The notes beneath the pieces were generated by a model. That model had not been told where the DNA came from, made no database searches, and saw nothing but the letters and a program-made list of their open reading frames with translations. Below are positions 1 to 5,322 of a stretch of DNA of 6,681 bases, in pieces. The stretch is taken from assembly GCA_949287345.1 (NCBI GenBank), contig CASEGD010000062.1, positions 1 to 6,681 of the forward strand, written 5' to 3'. A program made the translations under genes and the position numbers. The DNA comes from an uncultured Phascolarctobacterium sp. (GTDB lineage: Bacteria > Bacillota > Negativicutes > Acidaminococcales > Acidaminococcaceae). How positions within the stretch are numbered: the first letter of the stretch is position 1; every line of letters begins with the position of its first letter.

Positions 1-1
1 C

Positions 2-667
2 AAAATGGATAAGCGCGGGCGCATTTATAAAAAGCTGCTGGCGGACGGCGCGTGCGCCGAATGTAAGGCGTTAAAGCCGTACCAGCTTAAGCCGTGGCTG
101 GACGCCGAGGCCAAAAAGCGCGGCTGCCGCTTTGAATATGAAGCGGAGCAGACGGTGATGGAATATCTATCCGCCGCGGAAACAGCGCCGCTGCTTTTGC
201 TGGAGCAGGAAATAGAAAAGCTTTTTGTTTACGCCGGTGAGCGCCGCATCTGGACGAAGGCCGATGTGGAAGCAGTCTTTTCCGCACTGCCGGAGGTATC
301 GCGCTTTGCGCTGCTGAACGCTATTGCCCTGAAAAATTTGCCGGACGCATTGGAACTTTTGCAGAACGAAAAGAAACACGGCGGCAGCGCTATTGCCGTT
401 GCCGGGCTGATTGCCTTTCAGGTGCGGCGGCTGGCTCAGGTTAAGGAGCTGGCAGCGCAGGGCATGAACCAGCAGGCAGTTGCCGCAGCGATGAAAACAT
501 CGCCCTACGCTGTAAAAAAACTTATGGAACAGTGCCGCAATTACACTGCGCAGGATTTGTCGGCGTTTATGCTGGCACTGGCAGATTTTAACGCCAATAT
601 CCGCTACGGCGGCCGCCAGTTTGAAATGCTTGAGGAAATCCTCATCCGCTTTTTGGGAAGGCGTTAA
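2..667 (+). CDS. holA: DNA polymerase III delta subunit, C-terminal part (5' truncated by window edge)
   Basis: Delta is the clamp-loader subunit that opens the beta sliding clamp during replication. The reading frame is open from the left edge. The first ATG, at position 5, falls inside the conserved stretch normally written DKRKKLYK (here MDKRGRIYKK), so it is an internal Met and the real start lies upstream. What is present is about 221 residues: the end of the AAA+-like second domain and the complete helical C-terminal domain. Recognisable delta signatures are the LLLLEQEIEKLFVYAGE segment (about residues 63-79 counting from the Met), the helical block around ALLNAIALKNLPDALELL, and the final segment ending in LEEILIRFLGRR. 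A full-length protein of this family is about 330-350 residues, so about one third is missing. The gene probably ends its own transcript before the glutamine synthetase promoter. Identification rests on domain pattern, without a database search. Confidence 0.9.
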   Translation, partial: KMDKRGRIYKKLLADGACAECKALKPYQLKPWLDAEAKKRGCRFEYEAEQTVMEYLSAAETAPLLLLEQEIEKLFVYAGERRIWTKADVEAVFSALPEVSRFALLNAIALKNLPDALELLQNEKKHGGSAIAVAGLIAFQVRRLAQVKELAAQGMNQQAVAAAMKTSPYAVKKLMEQCRNYTAQDLSAFMLALADFNANIRYGGRQFEMLEEILIRFLGRR

Positions 668-707
668 AAAATTTTTTTAAATCCGCTTGCGGCGGAGGCA
701 AATTTTT
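667..707 (+). terminator. possible weak terminator after holA
   Basis: Immediately after the holA stop, an A-rich arm (667-674) is complementary to a T-rich arm (700-707). Inside them lies a 5-bp GC stem, TCCGC (682-686) with GCGGA (692-696), loop TTGCG. The RNA would end in a short U run (703-707). The hairpin is imperfect, with an internal loop at 675-681/697-699, and it overlaps the -35 box of the next promoter, so the termination role is only a candidate. Confidence 0.35.
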
Positions 708-715
708 GTTACAAT
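687..715 (+). promoter_or_regulatory. sigma-A type promoter for the glutamine synthetase leader
   Basis: A -35 box TTGCGG (687-692) is followed by exactly 17 bp and a -10 box TACAAT (710-715). A TGT just upstream of the -10 (707-709) makes it an extended -10 promoter. The start of transcription would fall near 721-724. No other good promoter is visible between here and the glutamine synthetase gene, so transcripts for that gene most likely begin here and must cross the terminator hairpin at 734-768. Confidence 0.7.
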
Positions 716-723
716 ATAAACGT

Positions 724-767
724 GGTCAATGAGGACCCTTCTGTTTGCTATACCCAAATGGAAGGGT
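724..767 (+). promoter_or_regulatory. candidate dual-hairpin antiterminator (ANTAR-target-like)
   Basis: Two small hairpins could form instead of the terminator. P1 pairs GGTC (724-727) with GACC (734-737) around the six-base loop AATGAG. P2 pairs ACCC (752-755) with GGGT (764-767), leaving AATGGA (757-762) as a hexaloop if A756 and A763 stack as an A-A mismatch. Both loops have A at position 1 and G at position 4, the hallmark known for ANTAR-protein RNA targets. The 3' arm of P1 is the 5' arm of the terminator, and the 3' arm of P2 is the terminator's 3' arm, so the folds exclude each other. P1 is only 4 bp, the linker is 14 nt, and P2 has a mismatched closing pair, so the assignment is tentative. 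Clostridial glutamine synthetase is known to be linked to an ANTAR regulator (GlnR), which fits. Confidence 0.4.
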
Positions 768-779
768 CTTTTGTATTTT
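734..779 (+). terminator. intrinsic terminator/attenuator in the glutamine synthetase leader
   Basis: Positions 734-747 pair with 755-768 in a continuous 14-bp stem (12 Watson-Crick pairs and two G-U pairs at 742/760 and 743/759) around the 7-nt loop CTATACC. The core GACCCTTC/GAAGGGTC is perfect. TTTTGTATTTT follows (769-779), giving a standard intrinsic terminator. It lies about 12 nt after the predicted transcription start and about 45 nt before the glutamine synthetase gene. If it only ended holA, the promoter at 687-715 would make nothing but a short RNA of about 50 nt. Conditional read-through (attenuation) is therefore the simpler reading. Confidence 0.75.
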
Positions 780-792
780 AGTAAACAAATGA

Positions 793-825
793 AAGGAGCG
801 CGGCGCAAAGCCGCAGGTGACCGAC
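793..825 (+). promoter_or_regulatory. ribosome-binding region with two Shine-Dalgarno candidates and a hairpin between them
   Basis: A strong AAGGAG (793-798) lies 18 nt before the GTG at 817 and 27 nt before the ATG at 826, too far in linear sequence. Between them a perfect 5-bp hairpin, GCGGC (800-804) with GCCGC (810-814) and loop GCAAA, would fold out 15 nt and bring AAGGAG to about 3 nt from the GTG or 12 nt from the ATG at 826. A second Shine-Dalgarno-like AGGTGA (815-820) lies 5 nt before the ATG at 826 and 8 nt before the ATG at 829. The region decides which start is used. Confidence 0.5.
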
Positions 826-2733
826 ATGATGAACCCCGATATGCTTTATGTTATCAGCCCCGAAGAACAGAACAGAGAAACACTGACCGAGATTTTAACA
901 GCGCACCCGGAAATTAAATTCGTTTCCTTTATGGGTGTGGACTTTGCAGGCAACGATACCGACGAAAAAGTGCCTATCAGCCTGTTTTTAAAAGATATTG
1001 ACGGCTTTCTGGAAGGCATGGCTGCCCAGACCGACGGCAGCTCCGTTGTGCTTACCGGTATTGCTACTTTAAATAACGCCCGCGTTGATATGAAAATCGA
1101 CAGCAGCGTAAACTGGTATATTGACTATAACTACGAACATTTCGATTCCGCCACCGGCAGAATGGTTGGCACGCTGCGTATTCCGTGCTTCCTTGTACAC
1201 AACAACGTACGCGTTGACTCCCGCTCTATTCTGCACGATACTCTGGATTATGTTGAAAAAGAACTGCTGGAGCTCTTTAAAAAGCATCCTCAGATTGCAG
1301 GTTTGGAACATATCAGCGGTGAAGACATTGAAAAAATTATTTTCACCTGCGCAACCGAACTTGAATTCTGGGTAAAATCCCCGCGTGAAGATGCTCCGAT
1401 TGAAGCATTAAGCTCCTCGCAGATGATGCAGGAACAATACTGGCAGCGCTGCCGCGGCAACGTGCGCACCGCCTTGGAACAAACCGTGGAAATGCTGGAA
1501 GCCTACGGCCTTGGGCCTGAAATGGGACATAAGGAATGCGGCGGCGTACGCGGACAGATTGACGACAACGGCCATATGACCCACGTTATGGAACAGCTGG
1601 AAGTAGACTGGAAATACAGCTACGGCGTACAGACTGCCGATAACGAACTTCTGGCCCGCATTATCGTTAAAGAAATTTTCCGCCTGAACGGCCTTGAAGT
1701 TTCCTTCCAGGCAAAACCTGTTCCGGGCGTTGCCGGCAGCGGCGAACATACCCATGTTGGCATCGCCGCCAAAATGAAAAACGGCAAGGTTGTTAACCTG
1801 TTTGCACCGAAAGACATGCACACCGAATTCCTCTCCGCCGTTGGTTATGGTTCCATGATGGGGCTTTTGAAAAACTACGAAGTAATCAACCCCTTCATTT
1901 CTTCCACCATCGACTCTCTGAACCGTTTGAAACCCGGCTTTGAAGCACCTGTCTGCATTGTAACTTCGCTCGGCCTCAGCCCGGAAGTACCGTCCCGTAA
2001 CCGTACCATTCTGGCGGGCTTAATCCGCGATATCGACAGCCCGATGGCAACCCGTATTGAAATGCGTTCCCCGAACCCGTATACCAATACCTACCTTGCC
2101 ATTGCAGCTTTCTATATTTCCATGCTGGACGGCATTAAAGCCTGCGTGGAATCCGGCAAAACGCTTAAGGAAATGGAAAACGAGCTGTCCAAAAAAGCGG
2201 GCGACGAAGGCTTCTACCTTGAAAAAGACAGAGAATACCGCAGCGAGCATGACGTATTTGAAGACTACAACGAAGAAGAACGCGCCCACCTGTTTGGCAA
2301 ACCGCCCGCAACCGTTTGGGAAAACATGTGCGCCATTAAAAACTATCCGGAAAAAATTGCCGTGCTTACCACCGGCAATATTATTAAAAAAGAATTTATC
2401 GAATCCTTCGCCAAAGGCGCTTTAATCCGTTGGCAGACGGAACTTCTGAACAGAATTATTCCTGAATATCATAAGGAAATCTGCCTGATGAAAAAACTGC
2501 ATGACGACGATAACCATACCACACATGATGCGGCAATGTGGGAAAAAATCGCTGCAATGCGCAACACCATGGCTAAAGATGTTACCGAGCAGCCGAGCCT
2601 GTTCACCATGACCCGCGAAGCATTTGCAAGAGGCGACTTTGACGCAGCTTCCAATTTGCAGCTGGAAATGGCAGAAATTATGCAGAAACTGAAAGCTCAG
2701 TACAACGAATATCAGCACAACATTATCGACTAA
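826..2733 (+). CDS. glutamine synthetase, long 'clostridia-type' with C-terminal extension
   Basis: It makes glutamine from glutamate, ammonia and ATP in the cytoplasm, the entry step of nitrogen assimilation. Numbering here is from an alternative GTG at 817 (638 residues). I chose ATG 826 (635 residues) because AGGTGA lies 5 nt upstream; ATG 829 is equally possible. The N-terminal beta-grasp-like region is about 32-105 (FVSFMGVDFAG). Catalytic-core motifs follow in the usual order: metal-binding ELEFW (181-185), GHKECGGVRGQID (237-249), GSGEHTH (307-313, aligned with NGSGMHCH of GS-I), NRLKPGFEAP (369-378), SRNR (393-396) and ATRIEMRSPNPYTNTYLA (411-428). About 200 residues (440-638) continue past the core and are charged and helical. 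Typical GS-I is about 445-470 residues and GS-III about 720-730, so this is the intermediate long form. The C-terminus shows no GS-I adenylylation motif that I recognise. The gene stands alone between its own leader and terminator. Confidence 0.93.
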   Translation: MMNPDMLYVISPEEQNRETLTEILTAHPEIKFVSFMGVDFAGNDTDEKVPISLFLKDIDGFLEGMAAQTDGSSVVLTGIATLNNARVDMKIDSSVNWYIDYNYEHFDSATGRMVGTLRIPCFLVHNNVRVDSRSILHDTLDYVEKELLELFKKHPQIAGLEHISGEDIEKIIFTCATELEFWVKSPREDAPIEALSSSQMMQEQYWQRCRGNVRTALEQTVEMLEAYGLGPEMGHKECGGVRGQIDDNGHMTHVMEQLEVDWKYSYGVQTADNELLARIIVKEIFRLNGLEVSFQAKPVPGVAGSGEHTHVGIAAKMKNGKVVNLFAPKDMHTEFLSAVGYGSMMGLLKNYEVINPFISSTIDSLNRLKPGFEAPVCIVTSLGLSPEVPSRNRTILAGLIRDIDSPMATRIEMRSPNPYTNTYLAIAAFYISMLDGIKACVESGKTLKEMENELSKKAGDEGFYLEKDREYRSEHDVFEDYNEEERAHLFGKPPATVWENMCAIKNYPEKIAVLTTGNIIKKEFIESFAKGALIRWQTELLNRIIPEYHKEICLMKKLHDDDNHTTHDAAMWEKIAAMRNTMAKDVTEQPSLFTMTREAFARGDFDAASNLQLEMAEIMQKLKAQYNEYQHNIID

Positions 2734-2757
2734 TGGCCAAATGAGGGAAGGCTGTTT

Positions 2758-2790
2758 AAACCCCCGGTACTTTATGTATCGGGGGTTTTT
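2758..2790 (+). terminator. intrinsic terminator of the glutamine synthetase gene
   Basis: A 13-bp stem pairs 2758-2770 with 2776-2788 (core CCCCCGGTAC with GTATCGGGGG, one G-U pair) around the loop TTTAT. The U-tract TTTTT lies at 2786-2790. It begins 25 nt after the stop codon and is the strongest terminator in the window. Confidence 0.92.
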
Positions 2791-2812
2791 GCTTATTTAC
2801 TTACAACATTAT

Positions 2813-2971
2813 AAAATGCCAAGAGGTTTGTGCTGTGAAGCGATAAACAAAAACTGCGGCGGCAAAAATTAGGGAAATATTCTTCGGAAGTCCGGCCGCG
2901 CAGCCCGGACGGAATCGGAGGAGCCGCAGCATTTTTGTATCGCTGAAACAGTATGAACCTCTTGGCATTTT
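2813..2971. repeat. 159-nt nested inverted repeat: MITE-like element or structured small RNA
   Basis: The ends are a perfect 16-bp inverted repeat (2813-2828 with 2956-2971, core TGCCAAGAGGTT). Going inward, more paired blocks continue in register: 2831-2836/2948-2953, AGCGATA 2839-2845 with TATCGCT 2938-2944, CAAAAA 2848-2853 with TTTTTG 2932-2937, and CTGCGGC 2854-2860 with GCCGCAG 2923-2929. An asymmetric internal loop follows (2861-2878 against 2916-2922). The top is a stem of ATTC/GAAT (2879-2882/2912-2915) and GTCCGG/CCGGAC (2890-2895/2905-2910). TA dinucleotides flank both ends (2812-2813 overlapping the left arm, 2972-2973), as expected for TA-targeting MITEs. A long closing stem, asymmetric bubble and apical stem would also suit a 6S-like RNA, though I recognise no 6S sequence. 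No protein is encoded. Only one copy is in the window. Confidence 0.75.
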
Positions 2972-2994
2972 TAACAATCCGCGTAAGCAAAAAG

Positions 2995-3023
2995 GTGCTA
3001 AATTGCCGCCGGTATGTTAAAAT
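2995..3023 (+). promoter_or_regulatory. probable yajQ-adeC promoter (extended -10)
   Basis: An extended -10, TGTTAAAAT (3015-3023, hexamer TAAAAT 3018-3023), stands 17 bp after a poor -35-like GTGCTA (2995-3000). Transcription would start near 3030. It lies just beyond the inverted repeat, which would therefore not be in the yajQ mRNA. Confidence 0.5.
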
Positions 3024-3032
3024 AGAAACATA
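3013..3032. promoter_or_regulatory. possible operator overlapping the yajQ -10 box
   Basis: TATGTT (3013-3018) and AACATA (3027-3032) form a perfect 6-bp inverted repeat with an 8-bp AT-rich spacer that contains the -10 hexamer and the region just after it. A dimeric regulator bound here would block the promoter. It faintly resembles a GlnR/TnrA box but does not match it. AT-rich DNA produces such repeats by chance, so confidence is low. Confidence 0.25.
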
Positions 3033-3057
3033 ATACAAGAATGGAGTGATTACATAA

Positions 3058-3549
3058 ATGGCTAAAGACAGTTCTTTTGACGTTGTTTCTCAGGTGGATA
3101 TGCAGGAGATGGATAACGCCGTTAACCAGACCAAAAAGGAAATTGCGCAGCGTTATGACTTCCGCGGCAGCAACGCCAGCATTGAGCTGGAAGAAAAATG
3201 TATTAAGCTGGCCGCTGAAGACGAGTACAAGCTGAATGCGATTATCGACATTCTGCGTGCGCGCATGGCTAAACGCGGCATCCCTCTGCGCTGCCTTGAG
3301 CTGGGCAAGGTTGAGCCTGCCACTAAGGGCACGGTGCGCCAGCAGCTGAACATTTTGCAGGGCATCCCCAAGGAAAAAGCCAAAGCAATTATCGCCGCCG
3401 TTAAGGCGACCAAGTTAAAAGTGACGGCGCAGATGCAGGACGATCAGGTTCGTATCAGCGGCGCGAAGAAAGATGATTTGCAGGCCGTAATCCAAACCTT
3501 AAAGGCTGGGGATTTCGGCGTGGATTTGCAGTTTATCAACATGAGGTAA
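3058..3549 (+). CDS. yajQ: YajQ family nucleotide-binding protein (UPF0234/DUF520)
   Basis: A complete 163-residue protein, the normal length of this family. Family signatures are [19 protein letters not shown] at the N-terminus (6-24), RYDFRG (32-37), the MAKRGIP segment (70-76), and the [20 protein letters not shown] block (121-140), giving two small alpha/beta domains with a shared sheet. Family members bind nucleotides and RNA in vitro, and one Xanthomonas homologue binds cyclic di-GMP and acts with a transcription regulator. The role in most bacteria is unknown and nothing here shows it. The start is clear: GGAGTGA (3043-3049) lies 8 nt before the ATG. Its stop codon is inside the Shine-Dalgarno of adeC (GAGGT, 3543-3547), so the two genes are likely co-transcribed. 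Confidence 0.93.
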   Translation: MAKDSSFDVVSQVDMQEMDNAVNQTKKEIAQRYDFRGSNASIELEEKCIKLAAEDEYKLNAIIDILRARMAKRGIPLRCLELGKVEPATKGTVRQQLNILQGIPKEKAKAIIAAVKATKLKVTAQMQDDQVRISGAKKDDLQAVIQTLKAGDFGVDLQFINMR

Positions 3550-3553
3550 AATT

Positions 3554-5275
3554 ATGGAACAGGCAGAATTTGAACAAAGGCTGCTTAAAGTTGCCCGCGG
3601 GCTGGAACGCGCCGACCTTGTTTTAAAGGGCGGCAAGGTGTTCAACAGTTTTACGGGCGAATGGGAAACTGCCGATGTTGCCGTGTGCGGCGGCGTAATT
3701 GCCGGTATCGGCAGCTACAAGGGCGCGGAAGAATACAACATGGCGGGCAAATTTTTAACGCCGGGCTTTTTGGACGCGCACATGCACGTTGAAAGCACGA
3801 TGCTGGCTCCGCGTGAGCTGGCGCGCTTACTTTTGCTGAACGGCGTTACCGGCATTTTTGCCGACCCGCATGAAATTGCCAACGTGCTGGGCACGGAAGG
3901 CTTGAAGTGGATGCTGGACGAAACGGAGGACATGCCGCTGGATGTGTTCTTTATGCTGCCTTCGTGCGTACCGGCAACGAATATGGAAACGAGCGGCGCA
4001 GTGCTGGAAGCAGAAGATTTACAGCCGTTTTTGAGCCATCCGCGTGTGCTTGGTTTGGGCGAGATGATGAATTACCCCGGAGTGCTGGCTGGTGATGAAG
4101 GCGTGTATAAGAAGCTGGCTTTGGTGCGCGGCGGTATCTGCGACGGGCATGGGCCGGGCGTTACCGGCAACGATTTGAACGCTTATGCTGCGGCAGGCGT
4201 TACCAGCGACCATGAGGCAACGACTAGCGCGGAAGGTTTGGAAAAAATCCGCCGCGGCAGTTATTTAATGCTGCGTGAAGCAAGCGGCGCGCATAACCTG
4301 CTGGAGCTGCTGGAATGCGTTACGCCGCTGAACAGCCGCCGCTGCTGTTTAGCAACTGACGACCGCCATTTGGACGAACTGGTAACGCAGGGCAGCATTA
4401 ACTATATGGTGGAAATCGGCGTTACGCACGGCTACCCGGTGGAAATGCTTTTGCAGATGGCGACGCTGAACACGGCTGAGCGCTTCCGCTTGTACAACAG
4501 GGGTGCGCTGGCACCGGGTTACATTGCCGACATTAACGTGTTTACCAATTTGCAGGATTTTACGCCGCAGTTTGTGTTTAAAAACGGCAAAAAAGTTGTG
4601 CAGAACGGCAAACTGCTGTGGGAAAGCGAACCTTATCTAAAACTTGCTGCCACCGGCACGGACATTAAGGACTTGGACAGCAGCAGGCTGAAAATCGCGG
4701 CTGAGCTGGATAAAAAAATTAAAGTCATCCGCGTGGTGCCGGAACAGATTTTGACCGAACTGCGTACCGAAACGCCGCTGTGTATTAACGGCGAGGTGGT
4801 AAGCGATACCTCGCGCGATATTTTGAAGCTGGCGGTGTTTGAACGCCACCATGCAACAGGCAATGTAGGGCTTGGTTTTGTGCAGGGGCTGCATTTAAAA
4901 CGCGGCGCCGTTGCTTCTACCGTGGCACACGATTCGCACAACCTGATTGTGGCAGGCACTAACGACGCCGATATGCTGACGGCGGCTGCTGCGCTGCGCA
5001 AAGAAGGCGGCGGTATTGCCGTGGCGGTGGACGGTGAAATTAAAGCAATTTTGCCGCTGCCGTTTGCCGGGCTGATGTGCGGCGAAAAAATTGAAGCCGT
5101 CAACCGCAAAATAAAACAGCTGTATTACTGGACGGGCGAGCTTGGCGTGCCTGAAGGGCAGAATATTTTTATGACGCTGTCCTTCCTCGCGCTGCCGGTT
5201 ATCCCGCACCTGAGGCTGACCGATAAAGGCCTTACTGACGTTGATAAATTTACCCTGACAAGTTTATGGGCATAA
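3554..5275 (+). CDS. adeC: adenine deaminase
   Basis: A metal-dependent amidohydrolase that converts adenine to hypoxanthine and ammonia, for purine salvage and for use of adenine as a nitrogen source. The 573 residues match the family (about 575-590). After an N-terminal beta-sandwich part, the metal-site motif DAHMHVEST is at 74-82. Then come DPHEIANVLG (104-113), GLGEMMNYPG (167-176), DGHGPG (197-202), TSDHE (217-221) and TDDRH (268-272). The C-terminal adenine-deaminase-specific domain carries HHATGNVGLGFVQG (432-445), VAHDSHN (457-463) and KEGGGIAVA (483-491). No key motif is missing. The ATG at 3554 follows GAGGT with a 6-nt gap, and the gene begins 4 nt after yajQ. A hairpin terminator follows directly. 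Confidence 0.95.
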   Translation: MEQAEFEQRLLKVARGLERADLVLKGGKVFNSFTGEWETADVAVCGGVIAGIGSYKGAEEYNMAGKFLTPGFLDAHMHVESTMLAPRELARLLLLNGVTGIFADPHEIANVLGTEGLKWMLDETEDMPLDVFFMLPSCVPATNMETSGAVLEAEDLQPFLSHPRVLGLGEMMNYPGVLAGDEGVYKKLALVRGGICDGHGPGVTGNDLNAYAAAGVTSDHEATTSAEGLEKIRRGSYLMLREASGAHNLLELLECVTPLNSRRCCLATDDRHLDELVTQGSINYMVEIGVTHGYPVEMLLQMATLNTAERFRLYNRGALAPGYIADINVFTNLQDFTPQFVFKNGKKVVQNGKLLWESEPYLKLAATGTDIKDLDSSRLKIAAELDKKIKVIRVVPEQILTELRTETPLCINGEVVSDTSRDILKLAVFERHHATGNVGLGFVQGLHLKRGAVASTVAHDSHNLIVAGTNDADMLTAAAALRKEGGGIAVAVDGEIKAILPLPFAGLMCGEKIEAVNRKIKQLYYWTGELGVPEGQNIFMTLSFLALPVIPHLRLTDKGLTDVDKFTLTSLWA

Positions 5276-5320
5276 AAAATACCACACTGGCTGTTAAACA
5301 GTTCAGTGTGGTTATTTTTT
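5276..5320. terminator. bidirectional terminator between the convergent adeC and GltD-like genes
   Basis: ACCACACTG (5281-5289) pairs with CAGTGTGGT (5304-5312), topped by a second short stem, CTGT/ACAG (5291-5294/5298-5301). Read on the plus strand it is followed by TTATTTTTT (5312-5320). Read on the minus strand, the A run at 5274-5279 becomes a U-tract. One structure can therefore end transcripts from both sides in a 47-nt gap. Confidence 0.85.
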
Positions 5321-5322
5321 GC

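Noticed and set aside
682..708. Second copy of the 2813-2971 element, suggested by a shared GCGGCGG...GGCAAA-like stretch
   Set aside because: The similarity is only about ten bases, with gaps, and the terminal repeat TGCCAAGAGGTT is absent, so it is probably chance in GC-rich hairpins.
723..782. 19-codon GTG leader peptide (ends at TAG 780-782) as a classical attenuation peptide
   Set aside because: There is no ribosome-binding site, because the predicted transcript starts at about the same place, and there is no run of regulatory codons such as glutamine.
721..816. T-box or glutamine riboswitch in the glutamine synthetase leader
   Set aside because: The leader is about 100 nt, too short for a T-box. 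No specifier loop or T-box sequence is present, and the pattern does not resemble the glnA glutamine-binding motif.
729..917. 62-residue open frame beginning at ATG 729 in the glutamine synthetase leader
   Set aside because: It has no Shine-Dalgarno, starts inside the first leader hairpin only a few nt from the predicted transcript end, and runs out of frame into the glutamine synthetase gene.
1408..1821. 137-residue minus-strand open frame within the glutamine synthetase gene
   Set aside because: It is a shadow of the strongly recognised plus-strand coding sequence, with low-complexity composition and no family signature.
3015..3031. GlnR/TnrA box (TGTNA-N7-TNACA) at the yajQ promoter
   Set aside because: The right half-site has A where T is expected and the spacing is 6 rather than 7, so it is not a convincing match.
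2793..3038. 81-residue minus-strand open frame across the inverted repeat
   Set aside because: It coincides with the palindromic element, shows no protein family pattern, and has no plausible start signal.
4633..5109. 158-residue minus-strand open frame within adeC
   Set aside because: It is Ser/Ala/Thr-rich antisense translation of the conserved C-terminal domain of adenine deaminase.
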